Shown piece after piece: positions 11,963 to 25,400 of a DNA stretch of 64,000 nucleotides (positions are counted from its first letter, which is position 1; each line of letters opens with the position of its first letter). Where the stretch lies: the NCBI RefSeq assembly GCF_002234675.1, contig NC_019875.2:23182299-23246298 (forward strand), read 5' to 3'. The stretch comes from Oryzias latipes (Eukaryota > Chordata > Actinopteri > Beloniformes > Adrianichthyidae). The translations under genes were made by a program, and so were the position numbers. The notes beneath the pieces are model-generated. The model worked only from the letters and a program-made list of their open reading frames with translations, was not told the origin of the DNA and ran no database searches.

Positions 11963-14900
11963 GCTGTGTGAATGTGTCAAATATTGTAGTCTGTTTTGAT
12001 CGTCACACAATCCCAAAATCTAATGTCATTGAATCTACACTGAAACCTTAGATGATCTATTTCTTACACAAAAAAAGGAAGTTGGAAAAATGTCTTTAGT
12101 TCCTTCGGTGTAGGTATTTTTGTGGTGATCCCAGAAACCCCCACTCCATGCACCCCTGTGGCACAATGACTCAGAGATCTGGGAGCAGACTCAGGCCGGG
12201 CGGAGTGGGAACCGTAGGGACTAACGGGCGGCACTCTTTCATATCATTCTTCTCTTCCTCCATCTGCCTTTGATGTGCTTTCATTAATTTGCCTTCTGCT
12301 CGCTCTTTCATTTTTCCATCAAGGGTGGAGCTCTGCCTTTTTCTCCTATCCAACAGGCCCTTTCAGTTTACCTTGCTTCATTACTTAGCAATCTGAGGCC
12401 ACTAACACATTACTCCTGTGCTGATTCAGAAAGCAAACATCTGCTTATTAATATTAATTTTAAAGCACCAGAAGGTCGTTTTCACCTCCTCTCTTAAATC
12501 AGAACCAAACAGCTGATTTGAATCTTTGACCCAACATCTAAACCACTTTCTAAACACCTTTACTTGAACCTTTTTCAACTGCTAAAAGTTTACAAAGTTC
12601 CCCCAAAACCAGTAATGACCTTTTAGATAGTTAAAGTTTTCAAAATCTTTTTGCAGCTTAAAGTTTTTCCAAAAAACTAAACAGAAACACTGTGACTTCA
12701 ACTTGTTGTCTAAACTGAATAGCTGCTCCACAAAGTGATTTTCTTAAAGAAATTAGAGGTGTGGTTGTGTTTGTTACCGCATTGAGCAGCTGCTCGGAAA
12801 TGGCATAAGATGATTTGCACGAACCTATCAATGTGACGCAGAATACACAGTACAACACACACTCCCATGAGAATCTTTAAGAATAGTGTTGGATAACACC
12901 CAGGTATTGTATTCAGTTAAAAAAACCACTTGCCCCATTGTCTCAGGGAGAAAACAATTGAAATCTAGGTCAGTGGGGTACGCAAGGGAGAGGAGTTCCC
13001 CAACATTTAAGCTCAGACAGACACTTGAACCCCCTGACGGCGAGCTCATCTACAAACGCTTTGCATAAAGGTTATTGTTAGACATGCTGGTAATTAGACC
13101 TCATTATATCCCAAAAATCACAGCAAACACCAAAAAAATGTCAGTGTTTTCATCATAAAACCTCACTTTTATCAGTGAAAATGTGTCTGCGTGTTGAATG
13201 TTGAATGTGTTTAGTTGCAGCTGTTCCACTGCAACCAGAACCACAAACACCTGTTGATTTGTCACAACCTGTTGCTACAGTCACATGCGGATCGAAGCTG
13301 CTGCATTTTACCTGCAATCACTTCAGTTAAAAGAGTAAATTAGAGCTTCTGTTTAACTGAAAAATGAAAAACCTTTTTGTTGACATTTTTCATGATTAAA
13401 AAAAGAATCTGTTCACCAAATTCTAATAACTACTTCCATGAACATGAAAAAAAAACATATTTTATTGCAGTTAGTACTTAGAAGTGTGACACCTTTTTTT
13501 TTAAAGCAAAGCATTTTTCATCCTGAAGAACAAAAAGAAAACAACAATGACCAACATGGACAAACGTTCACCTCGCTCAGCTGCAAACTTTCTCCAAAAG
13601 AGCAGACTCCTTGTTCAGATTGTAGAGCAGCTTCAACTGTTTTGACAAGACTGACATCTAGTGTTGCTGCCAAAAACTTTTGCAACAGGACAAAGTTTAG
13701 CATCTCATTTGTTCTGATATTAACCAAAGCTTCATTGTGGAGACATGTTTGATAAATTGAGAATGTATGGACACATGCTATGCTAACCCAAATTAAATTT
13801 ATCCCCCAAAATATAATCTTTCAAAGTAGATTAAACAGGATCAATTTCTACTTTACTAAATATTTTACTTTTACAGTCTGCCTGTTTAATTTGACTTAAC
13901 TGAGAGAATATGACGGCAAAATATACAGGAGGAGTTTCATTTACGTCCAATAATATATTTAAATACAAAAAGATTCCTCAGAGTAGCATACCCTCTGACG
14001 ATAAACTCATCTGTTTGTTTTGACTTAGGATTAATTACATTATTAGCTATTCATCTGGTCTATCTGTTTATGTACTCGTATGGGCAGGGATTAAAAAAAA
14101 ACATTTATTTTAATTTAAGTTTGAAATAGTTTTTCACTTTTTTTTAGGCAAATCAAGGTTTTCAATTTATTTTTCATTCAAGAATTTGAATATTCTAGTT
14201 TTAAAAACTCTTCTTTAAATTAATCTTTTAATTGAAATCACTAGATTTGTAATACCCCTTTTCTATGACCAAGCTAAATAGAATGGACTTTACATTCTGA
14301 ATGAAAATTGAAATATGAATCAACATGGAATCAAATTTTATTGAGTTGTAAATCCAATTTATGATGCAAAAACAGAATGAGGCCACATGGTGGCAGGAAA
14401 GTCCTCTGACTGTGTGTGGGTTGCATATAGCATCCTCTTTATATTAATATTCATTATAAAGCTACAAAATTTATAATATCAATATCTTTATTGTTCATTA
14501 AAATTATTGTATAACTTTTTTTGCAATCATATGTGTATATTTGTTGTTTCTTGAATGTTAAAATATCTTACATGAAATATCCATAAAAACAGAGACCAAC
14601 GATTGCAAATATTAGTCTCATTTTTTCATCTAAACCCCAAATATTAATAATAATTATAATAATACTCTGTAATTTTGGACCAGTGGTTAAAAAAGAAACT
14701 GCTGCTTCTTTGGGCTCACCTTCCTCCTCCTGCTGTTTCTGCTGCTGCTGCTCTGCCGTCGGACTGACCTGTTGGTAAAGGAAAAACACCCCCCGCCCTC
14801 TCTCTCTCCAGTAAGCCTTTAGCTATGAATTATGGGGGCTGCTACCATCACAGCCAATTGTCTGGATGAAAAGCAGGCTCTGCCTCACTTAACGTTGTGT

Positions 14901-16440
14901 GGTATCTTGTGGCTGAACAGCAGGTTCACAATCATAGTTTCTTATCTGCCCGGCGCTTCAGGTCAGCAGGTAAGCAGATGACATTTACCAGGGAGAGCAG
15001 GTTTTTACACAGCTGTGCTCTGGTGAACGATCAATGACACTTCAACTAGTTCTATGGAAATTCTAGATTGTAGGCAGATTCGGGTAGGTTTGGTGCCAGC
15101 ACGCATCTCATCAGAGGGGGAGCTTTGCCTTCATGAAGTGTGCAGCAGCTTTGCATTGTGAAGGAACTTTCTTTCCAGGACAGCTGGTGGGTTTAGCAGG
15201 ACAGAGACTAGGAAGAGAGCCCGGGTAGAGCCGTGTCCCTTCCTGGGAAAACTCCTCTCGCCTGTCAGTGAGGGAGCCACGGCCACACGTGTTGGACTGA
15301 TGCAGAGACTGAGGACAGGAGCAAACTATCCAACACTGCATTGAACAGAACAGTAAGTATTAGCCAATGATTGTCTTACCTGTAATCTGAGCTCACTCTC
15401 AGCTATCTGGTTTTAAACCTAACAGTGATTTTTGGACATTTTAAAACTGCTCATTAAAGATATCTTGATATAATGGGGTTTATTCTGAATTACGAATGAA
15501 GTCAAACTTCAGCCGATCCTTTAACACAGTGATTGATATCATGCAGCTATGAGGTTGCTTTAGGATCATTCTTATGTCCTTCCAGAGCTCTGCTGTTCAG
15601 CCGTTTGTGTAACAGACAGGGAGAGATTTGGTTCTTCCTCTGATGGCAACAGTTTGTTCTGCTTTAACAAACCAGGCATTTATTAGCTTGTTATGAGCTG
15701 AGAGTGCAGTAGCCAGATGGAGGATGTTGATCGTGTTTGGAAAGTATATGTGAGAGAGCCATTACCTGAATACACACACAAAACCACCCATGTGTGCATC
15801 CTCACACACTATTTTATGTGCTTTACCTTTTCCTAGGAGATCTTTGTATCCTTTAAGTGAAAAACTATTAAAAAATGATTTTGCTAAGCTTTATTTTTTT
15901 TAAACACACAAACACTTTGAAATGAGGTAAGGTGAAAGCTGTACATGACTTTGCATACTGGTTGTTAATTTCAGATACTAGACTTGATGCATGGGCCAAT
16001 AAGTACTAAACTGTAAGGTTAATGATTAACTAAATGTATTGTGCACTAAGCATCACAAGTGGTTGCTAAGAGAGAAGACAGTTTGGTTAAATGTCCCGTT
16101 GGTGTGTACATAAAAAACACTAACAGGTGTTAGGAGGAAAAAAAAATGTTGCTGTTATTTTGCAAGGTTTGAACACAAAAGGGGGGTCCAAGGGCAGGGA
16201 TGCCCAGTTTAGTGTAGTCTGTTTAATTACTGGTAAGAAGCCCATTAAGACGACTATTGTTGTAATATTGGGATATATAAATAGAACTGAATTGAATTGA
16301 TTTGAAAAGTAAAAGTTAAATCTCAAACTTTTTAGAGAATTTTGCCAAATATGAAATGAGAGCATTTCTGCTCACACATCTTTATGCCTGCACAGGGAAA
16401 ATCCCAATCTGTCGCTAATCTGTGTTTCCATCTTTTTAAG
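11963..16440. other. Intergenic between prss56 and vwa5b2
   Basis: No conserved coding segment was recognised. A segment at about 14810-15350 is less AT-rich and ends in a consensus splice donor (AACA|GTAAGT at 15352/15353). It is a candidate untranslated first exon of vwa5b2. The rest holds only short simple-sequence runs. Confidence 0.4.
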
Positions 16441-16448
16441 ACAAAAAG

Positions 16449-19400
16449 ATGGTGGGGCTGAGAAACCGCTCGACGTGGGAACCATTGTTACTTAAAGCCT
16501 CCTGCATCAAGTCTTGTGCAAATGGATGCGCCTTGGGCATCACAGCTCAACTTACATATGCTAACGCTGATCTGGAGTCTGTGGAAGGTGAGTCTCTGCT
16601 CCCTAAAACTGGGACCATCCTAGGAAAAATATAAAACATTTAGATTCTGTGTTGTTATAATGTTTCAAGAGCAACAAAATATTGCAATAAAAAGTATTAT
16701 AACAAAAAATATAAATTTTAAAAATGAGCAATTTAAAGTTTTGCCTTCTATTTGATTTAGATCACTTAAAGATACAATTTTTATATGCGCTTTGCTTTAA
16801 GCAAAAATAGATCAATTTCTAATTAATGTCAAATGTCACATTACTAAGCTGCAGTGGTTGAGGAAAATGGAAGCTACTTGGCTGTTTCCAGAGCAAAGAA
16901 ATTTTGGTTGCATTTCCTCATTTGAAAATAAAATATGCAATATTGATGGCTTCATCCATCTGTCAAAGCAAAAGTATTCGGTCATAAATGTTGAAAAGAT
17001 TTTATCAAATGTATGAGTTATTTTAAAGTCATTCAGTTAGCGCAGATATGGCATCCTCTCTACTTTAAGACAGAAGAGATGTAAATTTAAGAACTTTGCC
17101 GACCAACTGATTTTTTTTAAAGCAAACAACAGTCGAGGGTTGTTGTTGTCCTAAATAAGGATTTAAGGATGCTCTACATGTCTTTGATTGGTAAAGGTTT
17201 TGGACTCTAGGCTCTTCCACCAAAGAACATATATTTTAAAGGATAATAGTTTCTGGAAAAACAGTCTTTGCTTCTTTTGGACCTTTTGCCACAGTTCTTC
17301 CTTATGCGTCTTTTTAGTACAACTTTCTTTCACATATTTTGATGGTTAATCATTTCTTGAGAGGTGTTTCAAACTCAAAGTTACCCAGTTTTTCATAATG
17401 GATGAATCGATGCAATTTACAGATTATTGACATCTGCTTTAAAGATCTACGTGCCATTTTGACTTGTTTGGAACCAGAGTTTTACTTTGACACTTTTTCA
17501 CATGGAATTTGAAGTCTGGTTCAGCTCTGTGGATTTTAGTAGGTATGTTTTGAAGAAAGTAACAGTTTTTCTTGTACTTTTCTGAATCTTTCATGAAGGA
17601 GTGTTTGTGTACCCACTTGGAGAAAAGGAAATGGTTGTGGGGTACGAAGCTGTGATTGCTGGCCGGCTGATGCGGGTGCAGATTCAGAGCCGAGGGAAGC
17701 TGAAAGACTGCTGCTTGGACTGTTGCTCTGGACCTGGCCTTGATGCACACCGTGGGAACGGTCCTGAGTGGAGCTGCTGTGGAGCATCCAGCCTGGACAT
17801 GCAATGCACCAACGGTGAGGAGAGAACAAACGATGCTGTATTTACTGACAGTGCTGCCAGAGAGGCATGCGGTTGTGAGCGATAATTTGGAAAGCACAGT
17901 GGGAGAAATTTGTTGTGGTATAACAAAGAAGGAATAATTTGTGTCAAGATGCAGACCTAAAAAATTAAAATAAAGTTTATAATTTAACAATGCCTATCTT
18001 ATTATAATCTATTCATTTTGAGTTTAGGACATCTCATCCTGGATGAAGATCTAGAAAGAACCACCTTTATTGTTGGTTGTGGACTCATTGGCCCCATGGA
18101 AATAGTATCTGTCATTATCAGCACCACACTAGAACTCCCCACTTTAGAAAATGGAGCCATCCGTGTCGTCTACCCAACCGTACTCACTCCGATTGTCAGA
18201 AGCCACACAACTGCAAGCAAGACTGAAAATGGAGGGAAATCTGAGGAAACTGGGTATCCATGATGGCTTTTGTACAATTTTACACTGAAATGGAATTTAA
18301 AAAAAGATGTATGAGGACTGATGCGTTCAGCCTTTACAATAATAAAAATATCACTTTTCTAAGGGCGACCAGCTGCTTTGGTGCCACATCAGGAAAACAA
18401 GACAGAAGCTTAGGCTCTGAGCAGCAGTGTTGTCATCACTTCTTCACAAGTCCTGCAGCTAACCTGGCACCTTATGAGCTGAGTTTCCAGCTCCTGGTCA
18501 GAGGGGCCTGTCTGCTGGCTGGTAGGGTCTTTTTTAAGAGGATTCTGGCTCAGCTGAAAAATATAATGCTCAAAACCCTAATGAAAACAGCCTAGCACTA
18601 CAGCATAAAGGTTTAAATATAACGATGTTTTAACCTTTTTTTTTTTAGGACTGGAAAGTCCAACTCATGCCCTAAGAGCTGATGCTGATCCAAGTGCCCA
18701 AAGGGCTTCTGCCACATACATCACCTTGGCTCAGGAGCATCCATATGACAGACATATCGAAATCATTTTACACTTGAGTGGTGAGTAATCAGAACATTTT
18801 CAGATAAACATCAACATGATCTGCTGAATTCTGTTAAGATCTATCTCTCTACTCTTCCACAGAGCCTCACAGTCCACAGGTGATCTTTGAAAGAGGCAGA
18901 CTCTCCTTCAGCCAGTACAACCAGCAGATCTGTTCCCGCCGTGATTTCATCCGATGCACCCGCAAAGATTCCGACCCAGAGAAAAAGGTTGAACAAGTGC
19001 TTTAACTACTGCTGATTTGAACTTTAAAGCCTTTACAAACACCAGTTTGTATCTCACTGCTGATGTGATGATATTCCCATTGTGAAGCTGGAGTTTGTTA
19101 GGAGGCGATACCACAAGGACATTCTCAGCAGCCCAGTCTTGATGCTGAATTTCTGCCCTGATCTGCTGTCTGAACCATTGGAGCTGCACAAAGCCTGCAG
19201 GGAGCTGCTGTTCCTTGTCGATCGCAGCGGCAGCATGAGTGGCACCAGCATCCAACGTGTCAAAGTGAGCTGGTAAAACTTAAAATGTCACATTAAGGTT
19301 CTGGCAAATGTGTGACTCAGATCTTCTGTCTTGTTTCATCAGGAAGCCATGGTGCTGGCCTTAAAGAGTTTGCCTGCTGGTACCATGCTCAACATTGTTG

Positions 19401-22400
19401 GATTCGGGACTACTGTCAAACCGCTCTTCACCTCCAGCAAACTCTGCACTGATGTTAGTGTATAGCTACGTACAAACAGGGCATTTGACGCCTGTTTCAG
19501 AACACACTAAATGTGGGGTTCTTGAATTTAAATATATAGTATAAAAATAAATAGTATTAAACTTGTACATTTTGAATAATTTGTTAGGGAAAAAACAAGA
19601 TTTCAAAAAAAATTGCATTTTGTTCGATGGAAGTAGATGTTTTTTTTTTTTTTTAACCGTGCCAAACTATCTGTTCTATTTTGCCTTCTCCCTAATCAGG
19701 CGAAAGGTCTGTTCCTTACGTTGCCTTAGTAGCAGAGTATCAGGTTTTCTCCAGACCAGAGGCTGGAAGGACAAACAGTCTGCACATTTTCCCCACCATA
19801 TGGTAGCCTTTCATGCATTTTCACTCAGGCAGGAGATGTCCGTCTCTCTTCTGCCCTACTGGGCATGTTTGTCCACAGTGTGAGCTGAGGTGATTTCAGA
19901 CAGGTGCTAATTTGTATATGACTGAGCTTTCTTTATTAGAGAGGACCTGAACTCCTCTTCGTGTGAATGGTATCGAACGTCAAACAGTAAACTAATCTCA
20001 GGTTGTGTTTGCAGTGGCAGTAGGACCAAACAGATGTTGTTTGCTTTACAGTAGCTCTAATTGTGTCCTCAATGTATTTTAATCTACATATGGATTCAGG
20101 TAACCCTAATACAGGCCTATGAGTACATCCAGAGGATGAGAGCTGACATGAGAGGAACCAACCTGCTGGGGGCGCTCACTTGGCTCTACCAGCAGCCCAT
20201 GAAGCGCATGTACCCTCGCCAGGTCTTCATCATCACAGATGGATCCGTGAGCAATGTGGCTAAAGTGCTGGAGTTGGTGCGCAGAAACACATGTGCTGGC
20301 AGGTAGGAACATGTTTATCACAACGCAGGAAAAAGTAAAAATGAGGTCAGTTCAAACAAGTGAAGCATGAGGGATGGAAGTGTGTGGGGCAGCAGCAAAC
20401 AGACGTCCTGAATTTCAGAACGCAAAACACCGCGGATGGAGGAAAAGGTTAAAATTTCTGTCAGCCCCACCCAGTAATCCCGTTAAGTGCTCTGCTCTGC
20501 AGTAAGAGTCACGCCCATCAGTTTTTCCAAGGCTCTTTATCATTGCAGAACAACTCCATTCATGCCTGATTAGTATTCAGCTGCTGAACTGACTTTTTCC
20601 TCTGTCTGTCTATGATCTGGACATTTCTGTTTGTTGTCCATTACACTCATCCCTTTGTACTTCTCATGCGTTCAATGCTAAGTATTTAAAATGTTTAGTA
20701 TAACATATACATAGCTAACATATTTCTCTTATCAATTAACCAGCTGAATTTTTTTTGTATGAATTTGAAGCATGTTCATGTTTGTTTGTGTTTTTACCAA
20801 TGTAGATACTTTGGATTGGGCCTTGGTCCTCGAGCCTGCAGGAGACTCTTGCAGGGTATTGCAAAGCTGACAGGAGGGCTTACAGAGTTCTTGGATGATG
20901 ATGAGAGACTCCAGCCCAAGGTGAGCTGCAACACTGCCACCTGCTGGAGAACTATACATCACTTAACAACAGGGGTCAGTAACCTTCAACAATGAAAGAG
21001 ACATTCAGGTCGATTTCTTAATGACCACAGCCCAATTTGAGCTACAAAGTCTTAATTTACCTTTAAAAAAAAAAAGACCCTGATATATTTATGTTATTGG
21101 TAGTATTATGATAAATGCAAATTAGATATTGTTTCTGTGCATAAATAAAACAAAAATAAAGAGTACTTTTTTTTTAGAAAATGAAATAGTTTATAACTTT
21201 TTTTTTTTTTTTTTTAAACTTGTCCTGTCCAACAGCTAGGCAAACAGATGAGAGCTGAGGGCCTCTTGTGTTGGACATATTTTATTTTAACAAGAGGGGT
21301 TATTAATCTTCAGACAAACCAAAGGTATGTCTGAATAAACCCCTTTTGTAATTGAGGCCAAACTTTATTAATTTCAATCATGTTTGAAAATCTTTGGTGT
21401 TGGACCGGACGGAAAAGGAAAGAGGGGAAAAAGAGAGAGGGACGTTAGAGAGAGGGGGGGGTAGGAGGGTGATAATAGGAGGGGAGGGGGGTAAGACCAT
21501 GAAGCAGCATAGAGCAGACAGGTTTACTGGTTGTTTATCATTACGGTACGGTTCAAATGTAGTACAAAAAGGGCGGGGCCTGTTCACACACACTCAAATA
21601 TTATCAGCACACCTGCTAGCTGCAAAAATGTCCACATGTCAACATGTACACAAAACAGATAGTGTTCACGAACGCATACCTATGCCTTAAAACCAACTAG
21701 TGTGAAATCTTTCATCCATTCAATCATGCAAACTATTAGTGCAAAGGTGAGCTAACACCTGTGCTCAAGTGAGTGTTCATGTTCTTCTAAAATGGATGGT
21801 GGAATGTGAAAAGAAGGAGGAGGAGCGCCCAGCCACCCCCACACCCAGACCCCCGCCGCAGCAGCAGCGGCAGCCGGAATTCCCCCAACGCCACACGGGA
21901 ACAGGCAGGGAACAACCGCCCCCCGGGCGACCAAGACCGCCACCCAGGCCAGGGCCAGCAGGACCGCCGCGAGGCCCCCAGAGCCAGAGAGCAGGGAGGC
22001 GCGGAGGGAAAGAGAGCGCCGCCCCAGCCCAGCCAGGAAAGCAGCCCCCCCGCCGCGCCGGAAGAGCCCAATGCAGGGCCCCACCGGAGAGGGACGCCCA
22101 CAGCCCCAGACGAGCACCCCACCACCACCCAGGAGTTCCGGGCATCCCCCCGCCCCGACCCCAGGTACGAGCCAGGACCCCCCAAGGGAGACCAGCTCCG
22201 CACCCCAGGCAGCCACCCACCCGGCCCACGGTTGGTCCAGGTAGGAGCAAGGCAGGGGCCCGCCGCCCCCGCCCAGGAGGGGGGAACCCCGGGGGAAGAA
22301 GGGCGGCCCACAAGGGGTGTTATAAATATGGCCCGACCAGGCTCGGCCATGTTGGAAGTTTGGCGGGGCCCAGCGCCCAGGGGCAATGACCAGGACCCAC

Positions 22401-25400
22401 CCCCCAGGGACACGAACACCCCCGGCTCAGGTGTAATATGAACCCCCCCACCGTGCGGAGAGAGCACCGCCGGGCCCAGGGAGCCGGCACCCAAGGGACA
22501 CGGCCGCCATCGCCAAGGGGCCCACACCCCCCACCAGGGAAGGGGTAGGGGACAGATGGACCCAGGTCCCACCTTCCTTGTAAAATGTGTGTGCGTGTAT
22601 GGGTGTTTGAGAGGGTGTTTGTGTGCATGTGTGTGTGTTTATGTTTGAGTGTATATATTGAAGGGGGAGGGGTGTGTGTACTAAGGGGGGTGCAGTTAAA
22701 ATTGGCGAGTAGGGCACTAAGGGGACATCTCCTGATTACTCACAGTGATGTCCCCTCACCCTCCACACCAAGGGGCCCTAAATGTCTAAGGTGCGGTTAA
22801 AATTGGCGGGTAGGGTGCCAGGAGGACATCTGCTGCTTGCTTGCAGTGATGTCCAAGCACCCCCCCTACCAAGGACCCTACATGTCTAAGGTGCAAATAA
22901 AACCGAAAGAGGGGGGCCCACTCCATACGGCAACCATAGGAGGGGGGCCACTGCCAAGTAGCCCCCCCCCCCCCCCCCCCCAAGGCGCATCGCAGGCTAG
23001 GCCCCCCACCCCCTCACCCTAATATGAGGTTATATGAGGAAGGGGGTAAGTTGGGGACAGCTGGTAGACTGTCCCCTGGTGGTCAAACAGCCGTCCCCCA
23101 GCCCCCCCCCCAGCAAAGGGGCCAGGGCCACCCAGCCCAGGGGCCCCACCCCCGGAGGCGCCGACACCCCAGGCCCGGCACCACCCACCCCACACAGAGA
23201 GAGAGGAGCCAGAAAGCGTCGCCCCCCCCGGAGCAAGCCCAGGCCCCCACCCCCAGACGCCGGCCCTAGAGGAGCTCTGGTCAGGCCTCGACGGGACCGA
23301 GGAGGCCCACCGGCCGAGGCAACCACCGATTGCCTCAGCGGAGACCCCGACCCGTTAGCCCCCCCCGACCCGTACCAATAATGGGCCCCCCTCCCCCCCA
23401 GAACGCCCCCCCACAGGACAGGGCCGACAAGCCCCCCACCCCACCCCACCCCAGACCCCGCAGCCGAAGCGGGTGACACCCAGAGCGACCGGGGGCCCCG
23501 AGAGGGTTGTCCCGTCCCGTCCCAGAGCCAGGGAAGGGCCGATCCCAGCCCCAGGTGCAGATGGGCAGCCCATCCGGCGCCGCTGGGCCCCCCCCCCCCG
23601 AGCAGGGCCCCCCGCCAACCCCCCCCAGCACAGGCAAAGGGACCACCCCCCCAAGCCAAGCCAGACCACCCCCCCACCACGCACCCCCACACCCAAGCCC
23701 AGAGGACCACGCAGCGCCCCAGCCCGCCCCACCCAGGCACCGGACCCGACCCCCCGACCAACGGAGCCCCCCACCGCCCCCGCCAGGCACCGGAAGCCCC
23801 GACCCCCACCCCAAACCACAGCAGAGGGGCAAGGAGCAGCGACGACCAAGCCCCCCACCCCCTAAGTCATGGAGTCAACCACAGGAGTTCAGAGAGACCG
23901 AATTCTTTCAAAGTTACTTGAGCTTTGGGCTGACATTTTTTCCAAGCTGATATGATCAAACAGCAGATTTCTGTGTTGACTTATGTTTATATTTTTCTTG
24001 TTTTTCCAATTTATTAAAATAGTTTTTTTGGCAATACAAAGAGTTATGAAAATGATAGATGCTAATCCTTCTTCTATATCGATGGCACTCATGTCACCAA
24101 GCACACAAAGTGACGGTGAGGCAGTGATTGAAACCTTAAGCCAGACTGATAAATCGGCACATACCTGCTGCCAGAGAGCCTGGACAGGAGTGCAGAACCA
24201 CAGTGCATGCATGTAGCTGTCGGGTAGATTATTATCACAGTGCTCGCAAATGTCTGAGTTACTGAGACCCATCTTGAACATCCTCTGTCCAGTGTAGTAA
24301 ATTCTGTGAAGAGTTTTGAGATGGATTAGCTGCAGATTTGGACTTTTTGTCAGTTTAAAGGTGTTTAGACAGAGTTCTGACCAGAAGCTTTCATCTGTGC
24401 TGATGCTCAAATCTGCATCCCATTTTTTTGTTGGAAGGGCAATATTGTTATCTAAATTACATAAAAGTTTGTATATTTTGGAGAGAGTTCTATTCATTGA
24501 AAAATTAATCAGAGTGGTAACTACATCTGGTAGCTTTAAATCGTCGTCTTTAAGTTTATACTTTTTAGTAATACTTGATTTAAGTTGCTGATATTCCAAG
24601 AAGTTATTTATTCCATATTTGTCTTGAAGTTCCTGGGGAGTTATGAATCTTCTATCAGTAATTACGTGCTCTAGTTGTTTTATGCCCCCTGCTTGCCAAG
24701 CTGGGAAGTGAATCATTTTTTTGTTAATAAGGATGTCCGGGTTGTTCCAGATGGGTGTCAATTTGCACGGTTGAATTGATGATTTTGATATTTTGAGAAA
24801 TTTCCACCAGGCTGTTAAAGTGGCATTTATATTAATGCTTTTGAAACAATCCTGTTTTTTAACTGTTTGGCTAATAAATGGAAGATCTGATAGGTTGATC
24901 TTTCCACATAACGCCTGTTCCAAGTCTAACCATGAGTTAGTTTCTGGATTATTTTTTAACCATTTTAAGATGTATTGTAATCTATTTGCAAGAAAGTATT
25001 TGTGGAAGTTAGGTAATTCTAATCCTCCACAGCTTTTTGCAGATTTTAAAGTTTTTAGACTAATTTTTGCAGGTTTGTTGTTCCATAGAAAGCTTGATAT
25101 GGATGAGTCTAATGTTTTGAACCATTTTAACGGCAGTTGTGTGGGAATCATTGAGAAGAGATAATTAACCTTGGGTAAGATTTTCATTTTAACCGTGGCT
25201 ACCTTGCCCATAAGGGACAGAGGCAGGTTGGTCCAGCGTGTTAGATCGTCCTGTATGCTTTTCAGTAATGGGGTGTGGTTTAGCTGCACCAGTTCTGATA
25301 GTTTGGGGGAAAAGTAGATACCCAGATATTTGATATTTCCTGTTTTAACTGGAATTGTGAGTCTTTGATCCATATTCCTGTTGAGTGGTAATAAAACAGA

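Noticed and set aside
21769-23950. Many long overlapping open frames on both strands (100-260 codons, Pro/Arg- or Gly/Trp-rich)
   Set aside because: They come from extreme C/G strand skew inside the LINE 3' region, occur in several frames at once, and show no domain or splice logic.
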